The notes under the pieces: model-generated
Databases searched by the model: none
Told to the model about the DNA's origin: nothing
The model's input: the letters and a program-made list of their open reading frames with translations, nothing else
In this document: positions 1 to 6,536 of the stretch, one piece after another
Numbering within the stretch: the stretch's first letter is position 1
How the letters are laid out: each line of letters begins with the position of its first letter
Program-made: the position numbers and the translations under genes
Assembly: GCA_945868195.1 (NCBI GenBank)
Contig: CAMBLP010000054.1
Location: 1-13,240 of the forward strand
Length of the DNA stretch: 13,240 nt
Reading direction: 5' to 3'
Source of the DNA: Bordetella parapertussis
Lineage (GTDB): Bacteria; Pseudomonadota; Gammaproteobacteria; Burkholderiales; Burkholderiaceae_B

Positions 1-296
1 GGAGTCGCGACTTGGCCCGATACTAATAAAACGCCCAGTGCAATAGGCAAATCAAAACGACCTGATTCCTTGGGAATATCTGCGGGAGATAGATTGACAG
101 TGAGGCGCCCTAGGGGGAACTCAAAACCACTACTTTGAATGGCTGCGCGAACACGTTCACGACTTTCACGCACCTCCGCATCAGCGAGACCCACAATACA
201 AAAACTCGGAAGACCCCGAGCCAAGTGGACCTCAACGCGAACGGTCGGAGCATCTAAACCGAGCAAAGATCGGCTCAACAAAACTGCCAGAGACAT
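1..296 (-). CDS. comM: ComM/YifB-family Mg-chelatase-like AAA+ ATPase, N-terminal part
   Basis: The first 98 residues of a protein that runs off the left edge. It opens MSLAVLLSRSLLGLDAP and continues with GLPSFCIVGLADAEVRESRERV and a later stretch LTVNLSPADIPKESGRFDLP. These are the hallmark N-terminal blocks of ComM/YifB proteins. In naturally competent bacteria ComM is a hexameric helicase that promotes branch migration during integration of transformed DNA; it is also found in species not known to be competent. The ATG at 294-296 matches the usual MSLAV family start. The frame is open upstream to a TGA about 20 codons away, so the in-frame GTG at 312-314 is a less likely alternative. The Walker and chelatase domains lie outside the window. 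ubiK lies 91 bases upstream on the same strand. Confidence 0.9.
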   Translation of the reverse strand, partial: MSLAVLLSRSLLGLDAPTVRVEVHLARGLPSFCIVGLADAEVRESRERVRAAIQSSGFEFPLGRLTVNLSPADIPKESGRFDLPIALGVLLVSGQVAT

Positions 297-387
297 GGTT
301 TCACCCAAAGCCACTGAGTATGCGTTGAGAAAACCTTCAGCGTCAGGGTTTAGGATAAATCAGTCCACCCCGTAAAACCCTTAACAA

Positions 388-642
388 CTATTCGGCAGCT
401 TCAAGCGCAGCCACACGACCTTCTAGAGCGTGGAGTTGGTGCTCAAGCGCCTCAATACGAACCTGTGCTCGACTCAGCAAGTCGGTTTGCACATCAAACT
501 CCTCGCGCGTCACAAGATCCATACGGTTAAAGGCCTGCCCCATAAAGGCCTTGACATTGCGTTCGATGTCGGCTGCAGGACTTTTTGCGATGAGTTCAGA
601 AATATTTTTTTGGAACTCTTCCAACCAAGCTGTGGATTTCAT
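388..642 (-). CDS. ubiK: Ubiquinone biosynthesis accessory factor UbiK (BMFP domain)
   Basis: An 84-residue protein of the YqiC/BMFP family. Family members are small, largely helical proteins that trimerise by a C-terminal coiled coil and assist the late, aerobic steps of ubiquinone synthesis together with UbiJ. The N-terminal half is amphipathic (LEEFQKNISELIAKSP), followed by the conserved FNRMDLVTREEFDVQ segment. The C-terminal part, about residues 55-84, is a heptad-rich coiled coil (RIEALEHQLHALEGRVAALE). Length fits the family (about 80-100 residues). The ATG at 640-642 has a good AGGAGA ribosome site 8 bases upstream. The gene reads away from glnK and shares its upstream region, a neighbourhood common in Burkholderiales. 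Confidence 0.88.
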   Translation of the reverse strand: MKSTAWLEEFQKNISELIAKSPAADIERNVKAFMGQAFNRMDLVTREEFDVQTDLLSRAQVRIEALEHQLHALEGRVAALEAAE

Positions 643-671
643 TTTGAAACTCTCCTGTAACGAATATCGCT

Positions 672-677
672 ATTTTA
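672..677 (-). promoter_or_regulatory. Possible -10 element for ubiK
   Basis: Read on the minus strand this is TAAAAT, five of six matches to the sigma-70 -10 consensus, about 30 bases before the ubiK start. No convincing -35 hexamer is seen at 16-18 bases upstream, so this is a weak suggestion. Confidence 0.3.
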
Positions 678-715
678 AGTCTAGCCGACGGGATCTAGAT
701 AAAAGAACCCAGCAC

Positions 716-732
716 TGCACCAGTCTGGTGCA
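716..732 (+). promoter_or_regulatory. NtrC (GlnG) enhancer site 1
   Basis: TGCACC-AGTCT-GGTGCA is a perfect inverted repeat with a 5-base centre. It matches the classical NtrC-binding consensus TGCACC-N5-GGTGCA at every specified base. Its centre (724) lies about 129 bases upstream of the start point predicted from the sigma-54 promoter at 827-842, a normal enhancer distance. Phosphorylated NtrC bound here would contact sigma-54 polymerase by DNA looping under nitrogen limitation. It also lies about 40 bases upstream of the possible ubiK -10. Confidence 0.85.
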
Positions 733-745
733 TCTTGAGTCATGC

Positions 746-762
746 CGCACCAGTTTCGCTCC
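746..762 (+). promoter_or_regulatory. Possible degenerate NtrC site 2
   Basis: GCACC at 747-751 repeats the left arm of the perfect NtrC palindrome and starts exactly 30 bases (about three helical turns) after it, as expected for paired NtrC enhancers. The right arm (CGCTCC) is poor, so only a half site is supported. Binding would depend on cooperativity with site 1. Confidence 0.35.
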
Positions 763-826
763 TTGCAGGCATCAATCGGTGCTGTGCATGGGTGGATACG
801 ATGATGAATCACTGCAGACGTGAAGC

Positions 827-842
827 TGGCACGCCTTTTGCT
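827..842 (+). promoter_or_regulatory. Sigma-54 (RpoN) promoter of glnK-amtB
   Basis: TGGCACG-CCTT-TTGCT matches the -24/-12 sigma-54 consensus TGGCACG-N4-TTGCW with no mismatch. The invariant GG (828-829) and GC (840-841) are separated by exactly 10 bases. Transcription should start near 853, about 23 bases before the glnK ATG. With the upstream NtrC palindrome this indicates nitrogen-limitation control of glnK-amtB. Confidence 0.93.
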
Positions 843-845
843 TAA

Positions 846-1214
<369 letters not shown>

Positions 1215-1240
1215 TTTTTTGAATCAATGGAGCATTAAAA

Positions 1241-2479
1241 ATGGATAAAGCCGATGTCGCATGGGTAGGCGTCTCAACCCTCTTGGTTCTACTCATGGTA
1301 GTGCCTGGTCTCGCCTTGTTTTATGGCGGTTTAGTTCGCTCTAAGAACGTTCTCTCGGTATTGATGCAGGTCATGTGCACGTTCGCCGTCGCCGTGTTGC
1401 TTTGGTTCGCTTACGGCTACTCACTTACCTTCACAGAAGGCAATGCTTTTGTTGGAGGATTTTCAAGATCATTTTTCAGTGAAATGTTCAACCCCGCTGA
1501 CGGAAAGTACTCAATGACGGGGTCCATCCCGGAATTTTTATATGCCGCGTTCCAAGCCACGTTCGCGGGTATCACTTGCGCACTCATTGTTGGTGCGTTT
1601 GCAGAGCGTGCACGTTTTTCAGCCGTCTTGGTCTTTACGGTACTGTGGTTCACCTTTGCGTACATCCCCATCGCACACATGATCTGGTTTGCCGGGGATG
1701 GAACCAAAGGCTTGTTAGCGGCTAAAGGCGCCCTTGACTTTGCGGGTGGCACCGTTGTTCATATCAACGCAGGCATTGCAGCGTTAGTGGGCGCATTTGT
1801 CGTCGGCAAACGTCTTGGCTATGGCAAAGAAGCCATGCAGCCGCACAATCTGCCAATGACAATGATTGGTGCATCATTGCTGTGGGTAGGATGGTTTGGC
1901 TTTAACGCTGGCTCTTCACTTGCTGCCAACGAGATTGCCGCTCTAGCCTTATTCAATACACTGATTGCCACGGTTGGCGCAATTATGGCTTGGGTCTTTA
2001 CTGAATGGGCCATCAAAGGACGACCCTCGATGTTGGGCGCTGCTTCAGGAGCGATTGCTGGTCTTGTTGGTGTCACACCCGCAGCTGGTATGGTCGGTCC
2101 CGTCGGAGCACTCGTCATCGGTGTTGCCGCTGGTGTGATCTGTGTTTGGGGCGTCAACGGTCTTAAGCGCATGATGGGTGCGGATGATACGCTCGACGTG
2201 TTTGGCATTCATGGTGTGGGCGGTATAGTCGGGGGCATACTCGTCGGGGTCTTTAATGCAAAGGCTTTCGGCGGACCAGGCCTTGACTCAATCAGCCTGA
2301 TTGGCCCACAGTTGCTCGTTCAACTTGAAGGAATCGTGATTACGATTATTTGGTCTGGTGTCGTTGCTTTCCTTGCCTTTAAGATTGCAGACATGATATG
2401 TGGCCTACGTGTCAGCGAAGACATGGAACGCGAAGGTCTCGACATCACAACTCATGGTGAGTCTGCATACCATCGTTAA
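1241..2479 (+). CDS. amtB: Ammonium transporter AmtB
   Basis: A 412-residue inner-membrane Amt/MEP/Rh-family channel with about 11 hydrophobic helices, forming trimers that take up ammonium. It starts MDKADVAWVG directly at the first transmembrane segment; I see no cleavable signal peptide such as E. coli AmtB has. Key residues are in place: Asp166 in ALDFAGGTVVH, the pore histidines His174 and His324 (spacing 150, as in E. coli His168/His318), the gate phenylalanines Phe108 and Phe221 (GFNAGSS), and Trp149 in the recruitment site. The C-terminal tail (ISEDMEREGLD-like, ending GESAYHR) is cytoplasmic and is where PII contacts the channel. A TGGAG ribosome site (1228-1232) precedes the ATG. 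It is cotranscribed with glnK. Confidence 0.95.
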   Translation: MDKADVAWVGVSTLLVLLMVVPGLALFYGGLVRSKNVLSVLMQVMCTFAVAVLLWFAYGYSLTFTEGNAFVGGFSRSFFSEMFNPADGKYSMTGSIPEFLYAAFQATFAGITCALIVGAFAERARFSAVLVFTVLWFTFAYIPIAHMIWFAGDGTKGLLAAKGALDFAGGTVVHINAGIAALVGAFVVGKRLGYGKEAMQPHNLPMTMIGASLLWVGWFGFNAGSSLAANEIAALALFNTLIATVGAIMAWVFTEWAIKGRPSMLGAASGAIAGLVGVTPAAGMVGPVGALVIGVAAGVICVWGVNGLKRMMGADDTLDVFGIHGVGGIVGGILVGVFNAKAFGGPGLDSISLIGPQLLVQLEGIVITIIWSGVVAFLAFKIADMICGLRVSEDMEREGLDITTHGESAYHR

Positions 2480-2504
2480 TAACGGGTAGGATCGTCGTTT
2501 CAAA

Positions 2505-2546
2505 CAAATCGCCGACTGAGCACCTGACAGTCGGCGATTTGCTTTT
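2505..2546 (+). terminator. Rho-independent terminator after amtB, probably bidirectional
   Basis: A perfect 14-bp stem, CAAATCGCCGACTG (2505-2518) paired with CAGTCGGCGATTTG (2528-2541), has a 9-base loop and is followed on the plus strand by CTTTT. It lies between the convergent ends of amtB and ptsI, 25 bases after the amtB stop. On the minus strand the stem is followed by a weaker T-rich stretch (TTTG), so it may also stop ptsI transcripts. Confidence 0.88.
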
Positions 2547-2555
2547 ATAGGAACA

Positions 2556-4268
2556 TTACTCAAGAACAGAAGGATCAATCGTGCTTTGGCGATTGAGCGC
2601 GGTGGCAACCTGTTGACGCAGCGCGTTGGAATGCCCTTGTCTAATTTCACGTTTGACGTCTAACAGTTGCTGCGGATGCATCGAAAAATTTGTCAACCCC
2701 AGGCCGAGCAACAAGCGTGTGAGTTTAGGATCACCTGCCATTTCACCACATACAGCAACAGGAATGCCCACGCGCATACCCGCGTTGATTGTATTAGCGA
2801 TCAATTTTAAAACAGCTGGATGTAAAGGATCATAGAGCGCAGAGACCTCGTTATCAGCTCGATCAATCGCCAGCGTGTATTGGATCAGATCGTTCGTTCC
2901 GATTGAAAGAAAATCCAAAGCATCGGCGAAGGGATCAATGGCAATCGCGGTCGCAGGTATTTCAACCATACAGCCGATTTGAATATGGTCCGAGTAAGAT
3001 TGCCCTCTCGCATCGAGCTCTCTCTTGGCAGACTCGATGGCAGCTTTCGCGGCATTGACCTCGTGCATATGCGCGACCATCGGAATCAAAATACGGACAA
3101 CGCCATGCGCCGATGCACGCAAAATCGCTCTGAGTTGGGTAGCAAATAGGTCTGGATGCGCTAAGCAGTAACGTATCGCCCTCAGCCCTAGGGCTGGATT
3201 GGTTGCAACCGTAGCCTCACCGTCCAAGGCTTTGTCGGCGCCAATATCGAGCGTACGAATCGTGACGGGACGATTCTGCATTGCTTTGACGACCGATGAA
3301 TAGGCAAGATATTGTTCTTCTTCGCTTGGCAACTCCGTACGACCGATAAATAAAAATTCACTTCGAAACAAACCGATGCCTGTGGCACCATGCGCCAACG
3401 CCAAATCCACCTCATCTGGCAGCTCGATATTGGCTTCTAAAGAAATCGTAATACCGTCGAGAGTCTCGGCGGGCACGTCCTTCAGCGCCACAAGCGTCAT
3501 ACGATCCCCCAAGTATTGCTCTTGAAGGACTTTATATTGCGCTAACGCGAGAGGTGAAGGATTAACAATTAAGGCGCCCTGAACACCATCAATGATGACC
3601 GTATCGCCATCGCGAAGAAGACTGCGTGCATGACCTAATGCCACCACTGCGGGAACAGACATACTTCGGGCCACGATCGCCGTATGCGATGTTGCTCCAC
3701 CAAGGTCTGTCGCGAAACCCGCAAACCGACCTCCGCGCAAACGAATCATGTCGGCAGGTGAAATGTCATGCGCAATGACGATCAAGGGTTCATCTGTTTC
3801 GCCAACGCGATCAAACGCACTTAATGCTCTTGTTCCCGACCAAACATGCAATACACGTTCGATCACTTGACGAACATCGGCGCCTCGCTCGCGCAAATAC
3901 TCGTCTTCCATCGCAGCGAATTGCTCACCGAGAGTTTGACCTTGTGTCGTGAGCGCCCACTCAGCGTTGTAATGTTTTTCGTGAATCAGATTCAGCGCCT
4001 CATCAGCGAGTAACGGATCTGAGAGCAACATTCCGTGCACATTCAGAAGAGCCGCCAACTCACGCGGTGCATCTTCAGGCAGAGTTTGAGCAAGCTCCAA
4101 CATTTCACTGCGTGTTGTTTCAAGCGCACGACGCAGCCGAAGCTGCTCAGCTTCTATTGACGCTAGAGGCACACGATAATGCGCAACCTCAAGAGCGGCA
4201 GCGCCCATGACGAGCGCGCGACCAATCGCATACCCACGCGCAGCACCCTGCCCATACAAGCAAACCAT
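2556..4268 (-). CDS. ptsI: Phosphoenolpyruvate-protein phosphotransferase (PTS enzyme I)
   Basis: Enzyme I takes phosphate from phosphoenolpyruvate and passes it to HPr in the cytoplasm. With the start chosen here (ATG 4266-4268, MVCLYGQGAARGYAIGRAL) it has 570 residues; E. coli EI has 575. The active His is at residue 195 in DLGGATSHTAIVARS. The C-terminal PEP-binding barrel shows RSEFLFIGR, LDIGADK, GCMVEIPATA, FLSIGTNDLIQYTLAIDR and the catalytic Cys507 in CGEMAGD. The frame stays open upstream, and ATGs at 4322 and 4370 would give 588 or 604 residues overlapping ptsH. The extra residues do not resemble EI, and no start has a clear ribosome site, so the start is uncertain. It is the last gene of the thrS-infC-gshB-EIIA-ptsH-ptsI run and ends at the hairpin shared with amtB. 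Confidence 0.93.
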   Translation of the reverse strand: MVCLYGQGAARGYAIGRALVMGAAALEVAHYRVPLASIEAEQLRLRRALETTRSEMLELAQTLPEDAPRELAALLNVHGMLLSDPLLADEALNLIHEKHYNAEWALTTQGQTLGEQFAAMEDEYLRERGADVRQVIERVLHVWSGTRALSAFDRVGETDEPLIVIAHDISPADMIRLRGGRFAGFATDLGGATSHTAIVARSMSVPAVVALGHARSLLRDGDTVIIDGVQGALIVNPSPLALAQYKVLQEQYLGDRMTLVALKDVPAETLDGITISLEANIELPDEVDLALAHGATGIGLFRSEFLFIGRTELPSEEEQYLAYSSVVKAMQNRPVTIRTLDIGADKALDGEATVATNPALGLRAIRYCLAHPDLFATQLRAILRASAHGVVRILIPMVAHMHEVNAAKAAIESAKRELDARGQSYSDHIQIGCMVEIPATAIAIDPFADALDFLSIGTNDLIQYTLAIDRADNEVSALYDPLHPAVLKLIANTINAGMRVGIPVAVCGEMAGDPKLTRLLLGLGLTNFSMHPQQLLDVKREIRQGHSNALRQQVATALNRQSTIDPSVLE

Positions 4269-4296
4269 CGGGGCAGGACGTGAATCGTCCGGTTGG

Positions 4297-4566
4297 CTAT
4301 TCGCCTTCGCCAAATTTGTCATCAAACAACTTTTTAATAGCCTCAAGCGCCCGGTCCGCATCACTGCCATTGGCTTGAACTTTGACAGGGGTGCGGATAC
4401 CGGCGGCGAGCATCATGACACCCATGATACTTTTCGCATTAACGCGTTGAGCGCCTTTTGAAATGAATATTTCGCTGCTAAATTGGCCTGCAAGCTGGGT
4501 CAGCTTGGCTGCAGCGCGGGCATGCAAACCAAGTTTGTTAGACACGGTGATATCGAGATCAGGCAT
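4297..4566 (-). CDS. ptsH: Phosphocarrier protein HPr
   Basis: An 89-residue HPr, the usual size. It relays phosphate from EI (encoded just downstream) to EIIA proteins. The phosphorylated His15 sits in KLGLHARAAAKL, and Ser46 lies in the conserved NAKSIMGVMMLAA segment, which in some bacteria is modified by HPr kinase. The ATG at 564-566 relative to base 4000 (4564-4566) lacks an obvious ribosome site, so translation may be coupled to the upstream EIIA gene 40 bases away. The stop at 4297 lies 28 bases before the chosen ptsI start. Confidence 0.95.
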   Translation of the reverse strand: MPDLDITVSNKLGLHARAAAKLTQLAGQFSSEIFISKGAQRVNAKSIMGVMMLAAGIRTPVKVQANGSDADRALEAIKKLFDDKFGEGE

Positions 4567-4606
4567 ATCGAAACTATAAGAGTAGGGTTAGCTCACGCAC
4601 ATGACA

Positions 4607-5002
4607 TTAGTCTACACGCAACACAGCCTGCGTGGCGCCAGCAAGTGCTTTGTCCGTGACAACATCCAGTGCTGCGGTGCGATAAGTGATTGCTTTGAGT
4701 AACATGGAAGGATTGACCCCCCCAAGCACCCGACAAGCAACCCCTCTCTCACGCGCATAGACTGAAGCCGTCGCTGCGATATTAGAGGGCGTGGCACCGG
4801 GCAAATCCGTCAAAACAAGAACACCATCGCCTTGATCAGCGGCAATCATAGCCGCGGCCAAACGAGGTGAGGATTCGGTGGCACATTCGCCAGATTGGAT
4901 ATCAAAAACCTGAATATTAGGTTCAGCGCCGAGTACATGCCTGGCGCAGGACTCCAAGGCCGATGCGAGAGGCTCGTGAGCAACCACAAAAATGGAGATC
5001 AT
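4607..5002 (-). CDS. PTS EIIA component, mannose family (stand-alone)
   Basis: A 131-residue single-domain EIIA of the mannose (ManX-A/DhaM-like) fold. The N-terminal strand MISIFVVAHEPLASALESC places the phosphorylatable histidine at residue 9. The conserved active-site loop VLVLTDLPGATPSN and the GGVNPSMLLKAI segment follow. The start at 5000-5002 was chosen because it gives this canonical N-terminus; the frame extends 30 codons upstream into gshB without family resemblance. It begins 4 bases after the gshB stop, so translation is probably coupled. No EIIB, EIIC or EIID gene is present, matching the incomplete, presumably regulatory PTS typical of betaproteobacteria. Such proteins are sometimes labelled PtsM or ManX; I leave the symbol blank. 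Confidence 0.88.
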   Translation of the reverse strand: MISIFVVAHEPLASALESCARHVLGAEPNIQVFDIQSGECATESSPRLAAAMIAADQGDGVLVLTDLPGATPSNIAATASVYARERGVACRVLGGVNPSMLLKAITYRTAALDVVTDKALAGATQAVLRVD

Positions 5003-5006
5003 CGCT

Positions 5007-5972
5007 CTAAGCTGCCTGAGTAACCGCTTGTTCGAGGGCCTCAACAAAACGCGCCCCAACGTCAAAGCCCGTTTGCTCTGTAATTTCAACAAAGCACGTT
5101 GGACTCGTCACATTGATTTCAGTGACGTAGTCACCAATCACATCAAGCCCCACGAGTAATAGTCCCCTTTTACTCAGCTGAGGAGCGATTTCACGTGCAA
5201 TTTCCCAATCACGCTTGGAGAGAGGTTGGGCAACGCCACGGCCACCTGCAGCCAAATTTCCACGTGTTTCACCTGCTAGAGGAATCCGAGCGAGACAAAA
5301 GGGAACGGGTTCGCCACCAATCAGTAAAATGCGTTTATCTCCTTGAGTAATCTCGGGGATGTAACGCTGCGCCATGATCGACCGTTGTCCATCGTGCGTC
5401 AAGGACTCAAGAATGGCGTTTAGATTGGGTTCGTTGGCAGCAAGTTTAAAAATACCGGTGCCACCCATACCATCTAGGGGTTTGACAATCACATCGCTGT
5501 GCTCTTGATGGAACGCTTTGATGCGCGCCATGTCACGCGTCACCAGAGTTGGCGTCGTAAACTTCGAAAACTCGGTAATCGCAAGCTTTTCCGGATGATT
5601 GCGAATCGCCGCACCGCTATTGAAGATGCGCGCGCCTTGAGCTTGCGCATAGTCAAACATGTGCGTGATGTAGACGTACTCCATATCAAAGGGAGGGTCC
5701 TTGCGCATCAACACAGCAGAAAATGTACTCAGTAGCGTATCCATCGGAGCGCCTACCTCGGTCCACCAGTGATGCTCATGTAAGTCTGCACCTGCGACCA
5801 AGTTGATTTGCCTCGCGCGTGCGAGTACTTGACCCCGTTCGATGAAGACATCACCTTGCAAGGCAACACTGAAGTGATGACCGCGGGCGACCAGCGCCTG
5901 CATCATCGCCACAGAGCTGTCCTTGTAAGCGTTTAAACCCGGTAGCGGATCTAGGACAAACAATACATGCAT
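5007..5972 (-). CDS. gshB: Glutathione synthetase
   Basis: A 321-residue ATP-grasp enzyme that joins gamma-glutamylcysteine to glycine to make glutathione, close to the roughly 315-residue proteobacterial norm. Recognisable blocks are the N-terminal FVLDPLPGLNAYKDSS, the substrate-domain motif RKDPPFDMEYVY, the ATP-grasp strand VKPLDGMGGTGIF (about residues 160-175), a RIPLAGETRGNLAAGGRG loop, and the C-terminal metal-binding EINVTSPTCFVEI. The ATG at 5970-5972 is only 3 bases after the infC stop and has no ribosome site of its own, which suggests translational coupling to infC. gshA, which in related genomes lies just upstream, is not here. Confidence 0.94.
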   Translation of the reverse strand: MHVLFVLDPLPGLNAYKDSSVAMMQALVARGHHFSVALQGDVFIERGQVLARARQINLVAGADLHEHHWWTEVGAPMDTLLSTFSAVLMRKDPPFDMEYVYITHMFDYAQAQGARIFNSGAAIRNHPEKLAITEFSKFTTPTLVTRDMARIKAFHQEHSDVIVKPLDGMGGTGIFKLAANEPNLNAILESLTHDGQRSIMAQRYIPEITQGDKRILLIGGEPVPFCLARIPLAGETRGNLAAGGRGVAQPLSKRDWEIAREIAPQLSKRGLLLVGLDVIGDYVTEINVTSPTCFVEITEQTGFDVGARFVEALEQAVTQAA

Positions 5973-5975
5973 GAG

Positions 5976-6518
5976 TTAAGCCGCGGCTTCTTTTGTAGGT
6001 GCCTTCTTACGTGGAGAAAGAACCATCACCATTTGACGACCTTCAAGCTTGGGCATCGCTTCGACGACGGCCATGTCGGTCAAGTCGTCGCGCACACGCT
6101 CTAAAACACGCATACCGAGTTCTTGGTGAGCCATTTCACGACCACGGAACCGCAGCGTCACTTTGGCTTTATCGCCCTCGTCGAGAAAACGCTTTAGGTT
6201 ACGAAGCTTGACCTGATAGTCGCCTTCGTCGGTCGCAGGACGGAACTTCACCTCTTTGACCTGGATAATTTTTTGTTTGGATCTCGCCTCGGCTAGGCGC
6301 TTTTGTTCTTGGTATTTAAATTTGCCGTAATCCATCAAACGGCAGACTGGCGGATCAGCGTTAGGGGCGATCTCAACCAAATCAATTTCATTTTCCTCGG
6401 CCATGCGGATGGCGTCGAAAATTTTCACAATACCGAGCTGTTCGCCCTCTATGCCTAATAAACGCACCTCGGAAACTCGAATTTCACCATTGATGCGATG
6501 TGGTTTTTCTGTTGCGAT
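5976..6518 (-). CDS. infC: Translation initiation factor IF-3, rare AUC start
   Basis: IF3 binds the 30S subunit, prevents 50S joining and checks the start codon and initiator tRNA. The called protein has 180 residues and begins (f-Met)[21 protein letters not shown]. The HRINGEIR block is strongly conserved at IF3 N-termini, yet no ATG, GTG or TTG precedes it. An ATC codon (6516-6518) lies directly in front, with AGGAG at 6527-6531 and an 8-base spacer. AUU, AUC or AUA starts are the known autoregulation device of infC, because IF3 discriminates against them. Conventional prediction would start at a GTG (6465-6467) and lose 17 conserved residues. Other IF3 blocks visible are [23 protein letters not shown] and the C-terminal [12 protein letters not shown]. 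It lies 18 bases after thrS, but the usual downstream rpmI-rplT are replaced by gshB. Confidence 0.93.
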   Translation of the reverse strand: MATEKPHRINGEIRVSEVRLLGIEGEQLGIVKIFDAIRMAEENEIDLVEIAPNADPPVCRLMDYGKFKYQEQKRLAEARSKQKIIQVKEVKFRPATDEGDYQVKLRNLKRFLDEGDKAKVTLRFRGREMAHQELGMRVLERVRDDLTDMAVVEAMPKLEGRQMVMVLSPRKKAPTKEAAA

Positions 6519-6526
6519 GTTGACGA

Positions 6527-6531
6527 CTCCT
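6527..6531 (-). promoter_or_regulatory. Ribosome binding site that fixes the infC AUC start
   Basis: AGGAG on the minus strand, 8 bases before the ATC codon at 6516-6518 and immediately after the thrS stop (6537-6539). Its placement supports initiation at ATC rather than at the in-frame GTG 51 bases further on. Confidence 0.8.
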
Positions 6532-6536
6532 AGTAG

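Noticed and set aside
139..375. Plus-strand 78-codon frame at the left end
   Set aside because: It is antisense to the clear ComM N-terminus and rich in Arg/Ser/Thr with no family resemblance.
770..782. Possible IHF site between the NtrC sites and the sigma-54 promoter
   Set aside because: ATCAA is present but the conserved TTR end of the consensus is not matched.
430..823. Plus-strand frames across ubiK and the glnK control region
   Set aside because: They run antisense to ubiK and through the NtrC site; no ribosome site or conserved motif.
1417..2208. Minus-strand open frames of 111 and 129 codons inside amtB
   Set aside because: They have low-complexity Ala/Pro/Thr composition expected from reading a membrane-protein gene backwards; amtB accounts fully for the sequence.
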